64,000 nt of DNA from Nostoc sp. UHCC 0926 (GTDB lineage Bacteria; Cyanobacteriota; Cyanobacteriia; Cyanobacteriales; Nostocaceae): NCBI RefSeq assembly GCF_028623165.1, contig NZ_CP117768.1, forward strand, positions 2,542,001-2,606,000. The letters run 5' to 3'. The notes beneath the pieces were generated by a model. It was given only the letters and a program-made list of their open reading frames with translations. It did no database searches and was not told the origin of the DNA. The translations under genes and the position numbers were made by a program. This document shows, one piece after another, positions 54,329 to 63,556 of this stretch (the stretch's first letter is position 1; every line of letters starts with the position of its first letter).

Positions 54329-54464
54329 TGCTTTTGACCTACTTGCCTGAGCTTCAATAGGTCTATAATTCCCAAAATGGAAACTTTTATTTAACTTTTA
54401 TTGGTAAAGCTATTTTTATAAAAGTAGTTTTTGATGCCAAACCACTCTTTGGACGTTGAAAAAA

Positions 54465-54545
54465 TGTAGAGTGTGTTATTGCTGCTACTGCGTTAGCGTA
54501 ACCGAAAACCTAAAATGGTGCGTTACGGAAGCCGTAACACACCCT
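54465..54545. repeat. Inverted-repeat element with TGTAGRGTGTGTTA ends
   Basis: TGTAGAGTGTGTTA near 54465 is inverted as TAACACACCCTACA near 54545 (one mismatch), with GTTACGGAAGCCGTAAC nested inside. This is a common dispersed type in cyanobacterial genomes. The plus-strand 64-codon frame here is accidental. The gap 54329-54894 has no gene. Confidence 0.6.
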
Positions 54546-54814
54546 ACAGCTATAATTTTCTCAAATGCTTTAGTAAAAGCGAGAGTTGCGATCGCACTAG
54601 CTGTGATTGGTTCCAAAATATCCTACCTTATCCAGCGACATCTTTACTGATGGATACAATAACAGATGTTTGTATTCCATAAAGATACATGTCCAGATCC
54701 TCAACAACTTTTAGGAAGTCGAGTATCTAACTTTTCACAAAGTTACTTGAGTGTTGCTAACAAAATACTTCTTGGCGTGGCGACAGATTATGACTTTATT
54801 CTAATAATAGATAA

Positions 54815-54848
54815 TTAGTAGGGTAGCACAGCTGTGCTACCCTACTAA
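54815..54848. repeat. Perfect 34-bp palindrome
   Basis: TTAGTAGGGTAGCACAG is followed by its exact complement without a loop. It lies 46 bp past the stop of the minus-strand gene at 54895 and could form its terminator. It is related by its GTAGGG ends to other palindromes in the window. Confidence 0.75.
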
Positions 54849-54894
54849 GCTTGTATTCAATTCAGCTAAGATATACTGTAATTAATTCAAAATT

Positions 54895-55338
54895 TCACAA
54901 AATCTCTGCCAACTTTACCAGCAGATTATTTGCTAAATCCCCTAACCTCATATCATCTGCATCAACACTATTTTCTTCACCAGCTAACAACCTTCTCACA
55001 GCAGATAACCTATCATTGGTTTCAGGAATTCTCCAAGATTCTTCTAAGTTTACTGCGAAATAAAATAGCGATCGCTCTCCTAAATGCTCTCTTACTTTAA
55101 CAGCTACACTCTCATCACTTACCAAAAATTCTTTAATAGCATCTAATCGAGAATTACCTAATATTTCGTCATGTCCCCAGGTTTCTAGCCAGTCTCCATC
55201 TACATCTTCAACGTAAAAATTTACAAAATCAACCCCGTAAGTTAGCCAGTTTTGCTGCATTTGTCGGGCTGTTGCTAAAGCTTCAGCAAATGCATCTACT
55301 TGATTGTTGCAGCTGTGAGTTTCTCTTTTATTAAGCAT
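54895..55338 (-). CDS. Hypothetical protein, 147 aa
   Basis: This acidic, largely helical protein reads NQVDAFAEALATARQMQQNW, then FVNFYVEDVDGDWLETWGHD, LGERSLFYFAVNLEESW and DLANNLLVKLAEIL. There is no signal peptide and no known motif. It sits between the Zorya-like operon and a possible nuclease-fold gene. Composition is like normal coding sequence. It could be a defence-linked accessory or an immunity protein; I cannot tell. Confidence 0.6.
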   Translation of the reverse strand: MLNKRETHSCNNQVDAFAEALATARQMQQNWLTYGVDFVNFYVEDVDGDWLETWGHDEILGNSRLDAIKEFLVSDESVAVKVREHLGERSLFYFAVNLEESWRIPETNDRLSAVRRLLAGEENSVDADDMRLGDLANNLLVKLAEIL

Positions 55339-55402
55339 AAAAGCTGTAATTAGCAGGTAGGTATGTAGGCTGAAATCAAAATCTGGAACATCAAATGGAA
55401 GT

Positions 55403-56092
55403 TCACGAAAATTTTAAATATTTTCCACCAGAAAGATAATCACTGTTATACAGTGCCACGTTGACTAACTGATTAACAAAATTAGCGTCCTTGGGATTGT
55501 AACTTAAGAACAGTCCTCTCTCTATTTCCCACGATCGCAGTGTATTTTGCCAAGCTTGGTACTTTTGGTAATTAAGTTCTTCTGAGACACTGGTAACTTG
55601 AATGCACAGTGGTTGATTGTTACGACTAACAATTAAATCTGTTGCCATTGAAAGGTCGGCAATATAACGCTGCCAAAAACTACCTTCACGCTGAACAATA
55701 TCTTGGGCTATTGATTTAATTATATCATCATCAACCTGATTAAATTCGCCTCCCATCAATTTTTGTTTCCAAATATAAAACTTGGAGTCACTTGCATTAA
55801 TCCATCTAGGAAAAAGATAACTATACCAATATCTCTCAATCGGCGTCATTTGATCGAACTTTGCTTTTTGTTCTTCTTCCGAAGGTAAGGATTTCACTAT
55901 CAGCCAAATTGTAGAATCCGTAATCACTTCTAAGAGAAATGCAATCACAAAAGGTTTTGCAGTCAGGGAACCTGGCCTAATATCCTTTACCCAACGATTG
56001 ATTTCATCTAATCTTCTCGCTAAATTAGGATCTATCGAGGAAGCTTGCTCGATAAGGGACTTTAGCTTATCCTTAATCTCTTTTGCTTGCAA
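55403..56092 (-). CDS. Hypothetical protein with possible nuclease-like C-terminal half
   Basis: This 229-residue protein has a helical N-terminal half with one hydrophobic stretch (KPFVIAFLLEVITDSTIWLIV). The second half reads GSFWQRYIADLSMATDLIVS and PLCIQVTSVSEELNYQKYQA, then ERGLFLSYNP. The order Asp, strand, Q-x-T in place of D..(E/Q)xK resembles a degenerate PD-(D/E)XK fold, but the Lys is missing, so activity is doubtful. It is 64 bp upstream of the 147-aa gene on the same strand, probably one transcript. Confidence 0.5.
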   Translation of the reverse strand: MQAKEIKDKLKSLIEQASSIDPNLARRLDEINRWVKDIRPGSLTAKPFVIAFLLEVITDSTIWLIVKSLPSEEEQKAKFDQMTPIERYWYSYLFPRWINASDSKFYIWKQKLMGGEFNQVDDDIIKSIAQDIVQREGSFWQRYIADLSMATDLIVSRNNQPLCIQVTSVSEELNYQKYQAWQNTLRSWEIERGLFLSYNPKDANFVNQLVNVALYNSDYLSGGKYLKFS

Positions 56093-56185
56093 ACGATGCC
56101 CTACTTTCAGAAGATAACGCTTTTTTTACACACTTAATAACTAAATCTTAACTTGAAAATGTCTTTAGTTAATTTCCTGATGTCA

Positions 56186-56914
56186 TTAAATATTCTCTGG
56201 TTCAATGCCCTGTGTACCTAAAACCTCCCGCAATCGAGCAATTTCTTGCTATGCTTGTTGGGCACGTTCTTCTGCTTGTTAGGCACGTAAACTTTCTTGT
56301 TCAGCTAGTTCTTCAGATCATAATATTAATTGATTTTCAGTAGTGAATAATCTTAATTTACCTTCATAAACTCCCAAGTAAAGTTCTAACTGCTGGCTCC
56401 ACAAACGTCCATCAGTGGTGGGTTGAATTTCTTGATACTTACCATTAACTAGATGAAATCCCTGAAACTCTATTGTTACAGAGTTAAGCCATAAATAATC
56501 TGGTGTACGGAAGGTATCCTGGTAAACTTGTTTTTTTAAGCCTTTATCAACTGCTGCCGTTGAATTTGACAAAATTTCCACAATCAGGTTTGGATATTTG
56601 CCGTCTTCTTGCCAAACTACCCAACTCTTACGGTCTTTTTTCTGAATTCCCAAAACTACAAAAAAGTCTAGGTCACGGAAATGTTCTGATTTTTTCTGAT
56701 TAGGACTGTAGTAAATTGTCAAATTGCCAGAAGTATAGAAATGCTGCTTTTCTCACCACCACAATTTGAGTATGCGAATCAGCAAATCGATTTGCTATCG
56801 GTGTAGGTCACTTTCTAAGGGTAGTTCGTCACCAAGTATATCACCATGAAGAAATACAACTTCATCCTCTGAAATACCCTTAAATATGAATTCTAAGGTA
56901 GCAGGTTCAGACAT
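56186..56914 (-). pseudogene. Uma2-family gene with five in-frame stops
   Basis: One uninterrupted frame of 243 codons runs from MSEPATLEFIFKGISEDEVV to QEIARLREVLGTQGIEPENI. It carries the Uma2 core (NLTIYYSPNQ, FRDLDFFVVLG, PNLIVEILSNSTA, FRTPDYLWLN) and the usual C-terminal coiled coil. Stops interrupt it after LHR, after KLWW, after NQLIL, after ESLRA and after RAQQA, with no frameshift. The middle 134 codons remain open, but the N-terminal and coiled-coil parts are cut off, so the gene is dead or nearly so. Confidence 0.85.
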
Positions 56915-56943
56915 CAGCGATCGCCCCGCGATTTACATTCATT

Positions 56944-57588
56944 TTACTGAAAATTTGGTAACTTGCAGATGCTTTTAAGAACTTGTAATAACTCAGTTGC
57001 ATCTGGAGATTCATTCAAATTTAATAATGGCATTAACTGATAGGTTGGTTGCTGGTCACATCTTAAATAAACAAATTGATAACGCAATCCGTTAGTTACC
57101 AGTCCCCAAACAGATGGTTGTTGATTTAAACTTTTAAAAGCATAAGTGAGTAATTGAGGTAAACCCTCACCCACTTCGATCGCACTGTTTTTCGTTTCAA
57201 TCACTAGAACCCAAAATAGCGGTGCAATATTACTTTGAGGACTGTTGATTGCTAAAATATCCATCCGTCCAGTAATTCTTCTGTCTTCATCTTCGACTGC
57301 GATCGCAATGCTATCTTCCATTGTCAACCGAATCGGCACATCGTAAAAGCCAGCTAATCGCATTAATGGTGCAATCGTTAAAAATTTAACTAAACCTTCA
57401 GAAATTTTACCCAACCTGAGATAACGGCGGAAGTCGTTTCTAATTCGCAATAAATCCTGTTGTTCAAACTCTGTTAACGGTTCTAAATTTAAGAACTCTG
57501 TGAATGAAGCAGTTGAAAGTTCTTCTAGTTTAAGAAGGCGATGAACATCGTTGAGAGATAGGCTGCTAGCTTCGACGGTGAGTGTCAT
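56944..57588 (-). CDS. PD-(D/E)XK nuclease, HsdR N-terminal-like
   Basis: This 214-residue protein resembles the nuclease region of type I restriction R subunits and is common as a stand-alone gene in cyanobacteria. Motif pieces are ITGRMDILAIN (Asp) and FWVLVIETKNSAIEV (Glu-x-Lys), then LPQLLTYAF and SVWGLVTNGLRYQFVYL, which matches the usual QAxxY motif region. The catalytic D-ExK is intact. There is no helicase or methylase partner. It lies beside the Zorya-like operon and might serve as an effector, but this is speculation. Confidence 0.8.
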   Translation of the reverse strand: MTLTVEASSLSLNDVHRLLKLEELSTASFTEFLNLEPLTEFEQQDLLRIRNDFRRYLRLGKISEGLVKFLTIAPLMRLAGFYDVPIRLTMEDSIAIAVEDEDRRITGRMDILAINSPQSNIAPLFWVLVIETKNSAIEVGEGLPQLLTYAFKSLNQQPSVWGLVTNGLRYQFVYLRCDQQPTYQLMPLLNLNESPDATELLQVLKSICKLPNFQ

Positions 57589-57734
57589 AGTTTCAGGCGT
57601 TGTTTGTGAAGACTATTTACATTTTGCAACATTGTCAGTAGAGACGGTAACATTTTAATTTTAAATTCAATATATAAGGGGCATTCCTCGTTTATAACCC
57701 AAAAAAGAAGATATATTTACCCTTACTTCTTGCT

Positions 57735-57899
57735 TTATAGGTGTACAGACAAGCTTTTACTCTTTAACAAACTGTCAGTAATATCTAAAGCTTCTTGAGG
57801 AGGAATAAAGCCACAGATTCGGATACCGACCGCTTCAGATTCACAGTAGAATTCTAATAAAGATTTAGTGATAACTTTTGCCTCAATAATCGATTCCAT
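57735..57899 (-). CDS. Small conserved-looking protein, 54 aa
   Basis: The frame starts at ATG 57899: MESIIEAKVITKSLLEFYCE, then AVGIRICGFIPPQEALDITD, ending SVHL. It has balanced composition, a clear helix-strand pattern and no low complexity. No family name is known to me. It is 146 bp upstream of the PD-(D/E)XK gene on the same strand, so a shared transcript is possible. Confidence 0.4.
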   Translation of the reverse strand: MESIIEAKVITKSLLEFYCESEAVGIRICGFIPPQEALDITDSLLKSKSLSVHL

Positions 57900-58251
57900 T
57901 TGAATTTATCCAATTTGTTTAAATTGATAAACTCTCAGGGGATGACAAGATAACTTCTTGCCAATTAAATCGAGGTGAAAGTCTGATTGTGGCAATAATA
58001 GCGGTTTACGCACCCTATTCTCAACTACAAGCGGTATAATATGTGCTTTGCACACACTTGTATCTTTTCATGGCAAAATATTCTCAGGCTCAATGACCTG
58101 TAGATATCATACCTTTTTTTATTGCTTAGTTTTGGTTGGTGTAAGCTAAATACCTTGCAATTTCTATTCAGCTTCTGGAAAATTTAAACACTGTCTGGCA
58201 CAACTAAGCTAAAAATAGTTTTCAGTAACAATACCGTTTGCAAATGTAATC
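57900..58251. other. Promoter region of acs
   Basis: 352 bp, AT-rich, with no gene. Nothing beyond weak TATA-like boxes can be pointed out. Confidence 0.35.
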
Positions 58252-60225
58252 ATGTCTCAACCAAGTATAGAATCAATCCCACAAGAGAACCGCCTCTTTC
58301 ATCCTGCCTCGGAATTCTCACAGAATGCCCATATCAAAAGCTTGGAGGACTATCAGCGTCTCTATGCTAAAGCCAAAGCCGATCCGCAGCAATTTTGGGC
58401 AGATTTGGCTACAACAGAATTAGAATGGTTCCAAAAATGGGATACAGTATTAGACTGGCAACCACCTTTTGCTAAATGGTTCGTTGGCGGTAAGATTAAT
58501 ATTTCTTACAACTGCCTTGACAGACATCTCACAACTTGGCGTAAGAATAAAGCAGCATTGATTTGGGAAGGAGAACCAGGTGATTCACGTACCCTCACCT
58601 ATGCCCAACTGCACCGGGAAGTTTGCCAGTTCGCCAATGTATTGAAGCAACTGGGTGTACAAAAAGGCGATCGCGTTGGTATTTATATGCCGATGATTCC
58701 CGAAGCTGCGATCGCCATGTTAGCTTGTGCCAGAATTGGCGCACCCCACAGTGTGGTATTTGGTGGTTTTAGTGCCGAAGCTTTGCGCGATCGCTTAATT
58801 GATATTAAAGCTAAACTGGTAATTACGGCTGATGGTGGTTGGCGCAAAGATGCGATCGTTCCTCTCAAGGAACAGGTAGATAAAGCCTTAGCTGATGGTG
58901 CTGTTCCCAGTGTAGAAAATGTCCTGGTTGTCAAGCGCACCGGACAAGAAACTTATATGCAGTTGGGTGGACGCGATCATTGGTGGCATGATTTGCAAAA
59001 AGGAGTATCAGCAGATTGTCCCGCCGAACCAATGGACAGCGAAGATATGCTGTTTATCCTCTACACTTCAGGCAGCACCGGCAAACCGAAGGGCATAGTG
59101 CATACATCTGCTGGTTATAATTTATATACCCACGTTACCACTAAGTGGATATTTGACCTGCAAGATACAGATGTATACTGGTGTACCGCCGATGTAGGTT
59201 GGATTACTGGACATAGCTACATTGTCTACGGTCCTCTTTCCAACGGTGCAACGAGCCTGATGTATGAAGGTGCGCCCCGTGCTTCTAATCCTGGTTGTAC
59301 ATGGGATGTGATTGAAAAATACGGTGTCAATATTTTTTATACTGCACCTACGGCAATTCGAGCCTTTATTAAGATGGGAGAACAACATCCGAATGCGCGA
59401 AATTTGTCTTCGTTGCGTTTGCTGGGAACTGTCGGCGAACCGATTAACCCGGAGCCTTGGATGTGGTATCACAAAGTAATTGGTGGTGAACGTTGTCCAA
59501 TTGTTGATACCTGGTGGCAAACGGAAACAGGCGGAATCATGATTACACCGCTACCAGGGGCAATTCCCACCAAACCGGGTTCAGCAACTCTTCCCTTCCC
59601 AGGAATTATCGCAGATATCGTAGATTTAGAAGGAAACACCGTACCGAATAACGAAGGCGGTTATCTGACGGTGCGACATCCTTGGCCAGGAATGATGCGG
59701 ACAGTCTACGGCGATCCAGAACGCTTCCGCCGCACCTACTGGGAACACATCCCGCCCAAAGATGGTAACTATACTTACTTTGCTGGTGATGGCGCCAGAC
59801 GCGATGAGGATGGTTACTTTTGGATAACGGGTCGTGTGGATGACGTACTGAATGTGTCAGGACATCGGCTCGGTACAATGGAAGTAGAATCAGCCTTGGT
59901 TTCTCACCCAGCAGTTACAGAAGCGGCGGTAGTGGGTAAACCAGATGAACTTAAGGGTGAAGAAGTAGTTGCTTTTGTGACTCTAGAAGGCAGTTATCAG
60001 GGAAGTGAGGAACTGAGTAAAGAACTCAAACAGCACGTTGTCAAACAAATTGGTGCGATCGCTCGTCCGGGAGAAATTCGCTTTACCGATGCTTTGCCTA
60101 AAACGCGATCGGGTAAGATTATGCGCCGATTGCTGCGGAATCTAGCTGCGGGTGAAGAGGTATCTGGGGATATTTCGACATTGGAAGATAAAAGCGTGTT
60201 GGATAAATTACGGCAAGGTACGTAA
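58252..60225 (+). CDS. acs: Acetyl-coenzyme A synthetase
   Basis: This 657-residue AMP-forming ligase makes acetyl-CoA from acetate, ATP and CoA. Motifs in order are [17 protein letters not shown], the P-loop [34 protein letters not shown] (acetate pocket), [20 protein letters not shown] and the A8 hinge with [13 protein letters not shown]. The C-terminal [11 protein letters not shown] contains catalytic Lys622, the site controlled by acetylation in many bacteria. Complete. A GC-rich hairpin follows. A relic of its last segment is seen at 61129. Confidence 0.97.
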   Translation: MSQPSIESIPQENRLFHPASEFSQNAHIKSLEDYQRLYAKAKADPQQFWADLATTELEWFQKWDTVLDWQPPFAKWFVGGKINISYNCLDRHLTTWRKNKAALIWEGEPGDSRTLTYAQLHREVCQFANVLKQLGVQKGDRVGIYMPMIPEAAIAMLACARIGAPHSVVFGGFSAEALRDRLIDIKAKLVITADGGWRKDAIVPLKEQVDKALADGAVPSVENVLVVKRTGQETYMQLGGRDHWWHDLQKGVSADCPAEPMDSEDMLFILYTSGSTGKPKGIVHTSAGYNLYTHVTTKWIFDLQDTDVYWCTADVGWITGHSYIVYGPLSNGATSLMYEGAPRASNPGCTWDVIEKYGVNIFYTAPTAIRAFIKMGEQHPNARNLSSLRLLGTVGEPINPEPWMWYHKVIGGERCPIVDTWWQTETGGIMITPLPGAIPTKPGSATLPFPGIIADIVDLEGNTVPNNEGGYLTVRHPWPGMMRTVYGDPERFRRTYWEHIPPKDGNYTYFAGDGARRDEDGYFWITGRVDDVLNVSGHRLGTMEVESALVSHPAVTEAAVVGKPDELKGEEVVAFVTLEGSYQGSEELSKELKQHVVKQIGAIARPGEIRFTDALPKTRSGKIMRRLLRNLAAGEEVSGDISTLEDKSVLDKLRQGT

Positions 60226-60245
60226 ATAATTCCATCAGCCTAGTA

Positions 60246-60267
60246 GGGGCGCATATATCTGCGCCCC
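60246..60267 (+). terminator. Hairpin after acs
   Basis: GGGGCGCA / TGCGCCCC with a 6-nt loop, 20 bp after the stop. There is no T-run. It belongs to the GTAGGGGCGC hairpin group also inside the AGGGACT MITEs. Confidence 0.6.
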
Positions 60268-60346
60268 GTCTGTCTTGTGATGCATTACACGCTAACGCAC
60301 CTCAATTTATTATAAATATTAGAACATTATTGAGGCACTCAGGGCA

Positions 60347-61063
60347 ATGAAGTTGAAGCACAAACCTAAATCAGCATTTGTTCAATCTTTTAGCGGCATG
60401 ACGCTGAGTATGATCACTGTAATGGGGATATCACCATTAGTATTAGCGGTTCCGGCAAAAGTTTCTTTGCATTCGCCTGAACAGTATGCACAGAGACAAC
60501 CACAAAAACTAGCACAGGCTCCAGACACAGGATCATCAGAGCGATCGCAGATGATGCAACAAGCCAATGCTTCATTTAGTCAGGGAGACTTAACAGGTGC
60601 AGAGGAAAATTTACGCAAATTAATTAAAAAATTCCCAGACGATGCCTTTGGACGCTTTCAACTGGGAAATGTGCTTTTTCGGCAAAAGAAATCAGAAGAA
60701 GCAATTAGCTCTTATCGAGAAGCCATTCGCATCCAGCCAAAATATGCTCTAGCCTACAATGCGATCGGTATTGTTTATGCTAGCCAAAGTCGCTGGGAAG
60801 AAGCCATTACTGAATATAAAAAAGCTCTAGAAATTAATCCTAATTATGGCGAAGGGCTGACTAATTTTGCACTGGCATTGTGGCAAACAAATAAAAAAGA
60901 TGAGGCACTATCTTCTCTACAAAAAGCTTTAAATATTTTTAAAGCACAGAATAGAGGTGAAAAAGTTAAGCAAGTCGAACGAATCTTGCGAGAGATCAAA
61001 ACTGGTGATCAGCCTAATGTTTCATGGAAATCATATTATTCAGTGGAGAAAAGAAAGATATGA
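60347..61063 (+). CDS. Exported TPR protein
   Basis: This 238-residue protein starts with a long basic signal segment (MKLKHKPKSAFVQSF, hydrophobic to about 37, AVPAK). After a Gln/Pro/Ser-rich linker come three to four tetratricopeptide repeats from about 65 to 190 (ANASFSQGDLTGAEENLRKL; QLGNVLFRQKKSEEAISSY; NAIGIVYASQSRWEEAITEY; FALALWQTNKKDEALSSL). It should act as a periplasmic scaffold. No partner gene is adjacent. Confidence 0.85.
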   Translation: MKLKHKPKSAFVQSFSGMTLSMITVMGISPLVLAVPAKVSLHSPEQYAQRQPQKLAQAPDTGSSERSQMMQQANASFSQGDLTGAEENLRKLIKKFPDDAFGRFQLGNVLFRQKKSEEAISSYREAIRIQPKYALAYNAIGIVYASQSRWEEAITEYKKALEINPNYGEGLTNFALALWQTNKKDEALSSLQKALNIFKAQNRGEKVKQVERILREIKTGDQPNVSWKSYYSVEKRKI

Positions 61064-61128
61064 GGTGACTTTGAGGTTAGCCAGACAAACTCAAAATAAT
61101 TTTGTTCTTTGAAGAGTTGCTGGCGAGC

Positions 61129-61170
61129 CGCTTTACTGATGCTTTGCCAAAAGTGCGATTTGGTAATATT
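61129..61170 (+). pseudogene. Short relic of the acs 3' end
   Basis: CGCTTTACTGATGCTTTGCC and its continuation match 35 of 42 positions of acs at 60079-60120 (the [14 protein letters not shown] codons). Here they read [14 protein letters not shown]. No other part of acs is found next to it. It borders the 3' end of the OLD-type gene. Confidence 0.6.
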
Positions 61171-61177
61171 CTACTGT

Positions 61178-62668
61178 TTAGGCTAAATGTAATTCGTTTT
61201 TTTTATCTTCTAACCAAACACGAACTGGTTCAGAAAATATTGACCAATCAGGAGATTGAGATGCAACTCTAATGATACGATTTAATCCGATTTCTTTATT
61301 AACTCCCATCTGTTGAATGAGAAGATTCACTAAATTATGTTGATCACCAGCATTAACAATATCGTAAGCAATATTTTTAATCTCTTCATTTTCTTTATCA
61401 AGTTTAACTGTTAATGTATGAATACAATGGAAAATAAATTGTTCAGGAGATTTATTTGACGGTAGATTGAATTGCGTTATTTTTTTTAATACTTCATCCC
61501 TTAGAATATCTATTTTATCACCATTTCCAGTCACCATTTTTTTAAGTTGTTTATCCTTATCTTCAGAAGTAATATATACATCCCCATCTAAAACGAATAA
61601 TGCATTTATAATTGATTGGCCAGACAGTAAAAGTCCCGCAGAGACGGTAAATACGTTTATGGCTGCACCATATTTATTAATGAATACATCCTTAGAAATC
61701 CCAAGAGAGATTGCAATATGGATAACTATTGCTTCTGCTAAGTCATCTTCAACATATACTTCAATTGACTTGACTGATTTACCAGTCATACGGCGAGTAA
61801 CATCTGGAGTCGTATTTGGCAGACAAATTGTATGTGAACCAGTTTGATGGATATGTCTTAACTGTACTTTATCTTTAAGTTTAAATAGTTCCGTATTATG
61901 AGAGGTAAAAATTATTTGGTGAGCCTTTTTAATAGCTTCTTCGTATAGAACATCCATTAATCTTTGCAGAGCAAAGGGGTGCATTAATAAGTCAATCTCG
62001 TCTATCAAAATTAGGCTACATTTATTCTGTGTCCTGAATACAGTATCAAGAATTGTAAATATTCTTTGTTCTCCTGCTCCCATAGTTAGTGCTGAATATT
62101 GAGTCTTTCCAGATTTTACACCAAGAATAGTTTTATTTTCATATTCATGTACATGTAAACTCTCGTAGTTTTTATTTAGTATAAAGCCAGCTTTATTACG
62201 GATTAATTCGTCTAACGGAGTAGTTTGAATTTTGGTAGCTCTATATTTAATTCTTTGCCCCTTATTTTCAAACTCAATCACTGGGACACAGGTTTTTATA
62301 CCAATAAATTTAACATATCTTTCCGGTCTTCTTTCATATATAGTCCATCTATCTTGCTTGTTATATTTTTTAGAAACTTTCTTATAATTTTTACTGTCAT
62401 CTCCGTAGCTATAGGTTATTGAGAATTCTGTCCCAGACCAATCAAAGTGATCAGTTGGTGGAAAAAACATAGTAAATTTATTGTTTTCATCTGTGTTAGA
62501 TATGGGTTTATATACACAAGCTAAAGCATGTAATATAGTTGATTTACCACTTCCATTCACTCCCATAATTGATATCAATGGGGAACCCTCAAAATCAATA
62601 AATACGTTAGAAAGATTCTTGAGTTTTACAATATGTATGTTATGGAGAACTTGGCTGTGTACTACCAC
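61178..62668 (-). CDS. OLD-family AAA ATPase with TOPRIM domain
   Basis: This 496-residue protein joins an ABC-type ATPase to a TOPRIM nuclease. The Walker A is GVNGSGKST at 36-44, the signature loop LTMGAGEQR 194-202, Walker B LILIDEID 219-226 and switch His257 in FTSHNTEL. Then TOPRIM elements appear: YVEDDLAEA with Glu307 and FVLDGD with Asp361/Asp363. OLD proteins of phage P2, GajA of Gabija and related defence nucleases share this plan. No UvrD-like GajB or other partner is next to it. The gene is much richer in A+T than its neighbours and contains no GCGATCGC, which suggests acquisition. Confidence 0.85.
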   Translation of the reverse strand: MVVHSQVLHNIHIVKLKNLSNVFIDFEGSPLISIMGVNGSGKSTILHALACVYKPISNTDENNKFTMFFPPTDHFDWSGTEFSITYSYGDDSKNYKKVSKKYNKQDRWTIYERRPERYVKFIGIKTCVPVIEFENKGQRIKYRATKIQTTPLDELIRNKAGFILNKNYESLHVHEYENKTILGVKSGKTQYSALTMGAGEQRIFTILDTVFRTQNKCSLILIDEIDLLMHPFALQRLMDVLYEEAIKKAHQIIFTSHNTELFKLKDKVQLRHIHQTGSHTICLPNTTPDVTRRMTGKSVKSIEVYVEDDLAEAIVIHIAISLGISKDVFINKYGAAINVFTVSAGLLLSGQSIINALFVLDGDVYITSEDKDKQLKKMVTGNGDKIDILRDEVLKKITQFNLPSNKSPEQFIFHCIHTLTVKLDKENEEIKNIAYDIVNAGDQHNLVNLLIQQMGVNKEIGLNRIIRVASQSPDWSIFSEPVRVWLEDKKNELHLA

Positions 62669-62797
62669 TAATTTTCCCTTTAAAAACTATTAGGCTGCAT
62701 TCTCGGCATAAGTAAATATAAACATAAAAAAAATTCAAGTGTTCCAAGTTAGATCAATGATTACAATAAAAGTCAGACAAACCTTCGGTTAAAGCCT

Positions 62798-63556
62798 ATG
62801 ACTTCCCAATCGGCATTAACTTTACCTGACCACACCCAGTTACCAGACTCAGATGGTACGTTCGTGAAAAACTGGCAAGAGCATCCCCAAAGTATCTTAC
62901 TCACTGACTCAATTAAACTTGTCCTAGAGGAACTTCATCCTGACGGTCAATATTGTATTGGACAAGATTCTGGCATCTACTGGCGATTGACAGATCCTCC
63001 TGAGAAGGGCGCTGAGGCACCAGACTGGTTTTATGTACCCAATGTACCACCGACCCTTAACGGTAAAATGCGGCGTTCATACGTCCTGTGGAAGGAGTAT
63101 ATTGCACCCTTGATTGTGTTGGAATTTGTCTCTGGAGACGGTTCAGAAGAACGAGATAACACACCGCCATCTCAAGGAGAAGGTGGAAATGTTGGTAAGT
63201 TTTGGGTTTATGAGCAAGCAATTCGAGTGCCTTATTATGGGATTTATGAAGTAGCAAAAGCGCAGGTGCAAGTTTACCACCTAGTCGATAATACTTATCA
63301 AGTGATGAAACCCAATGAACGAGGACATTACCCAATTGCTCCTATGGGGGTAGAGTTAGGAATCTGGCAGGGTTTGTATCAAAATGCAGAGTTACCTTGG
63401 TTGCGGTGGTGGGATGCACAAGGAAATTTATTGTTAACAGGTTATGAACGCACTGAAGTTGAGCGACAAAAGCGGGAGAGAATTGTAGAGAAATTGCGAT
63501 CGCTCTCTATTGAACAACTCAACGCTTTAGGAATTGACCCAGAAATGTTGGATTAA
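62798..63556 (+). CDS. Uma2-family (DUF820) putative endonuclease
   Basis: This 252-residue protein has the Uma2 core: APDWFYVPNVPP (Asp), LIVLEFVSGDGSEE (Glu), FWVYEQAIRVPYYGIYEV and MGVELGIWQGLYQNAELPWLRWWD, with a C-terminal coiled coil (TEVERQKRERIVEKLRSLS). Catalytic activity is unproven in the family. The same frame continues past its TAA into a DUF4351-like remnant. The N-terminal 60 residues are typical for the longer cyanobacterial subgroup. Confidence 0.85.
   Translation: MTSQSALTLPDHTQLPDSDGTFVKNWQEHPQSILLTDSIKLVLEELHPDGQYCIGQDSGIYWRLTDPPEKGAEAPDWFYVPNVPPTLNGKMRRSYVLWKEYIAPLIVLEFVSGDGSEERDNTPPSQGEGGNVGKFWVYEQAIRVPYYGIYEVAKAQVQVYHLVDNTYQVMKPNERGHYPIAPMGVELGIWQGLYQNAELPWLRWWDAQGNLLLTGYERTEVERQKRERIVEKLRSLSIEQLNALGIDPEMLD

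Noticed and set aside
54456..54650. 64-codon plus-strand frame
   Set aside because: It lies across an inverted-repeat element and reads Cys-rich nonsense.
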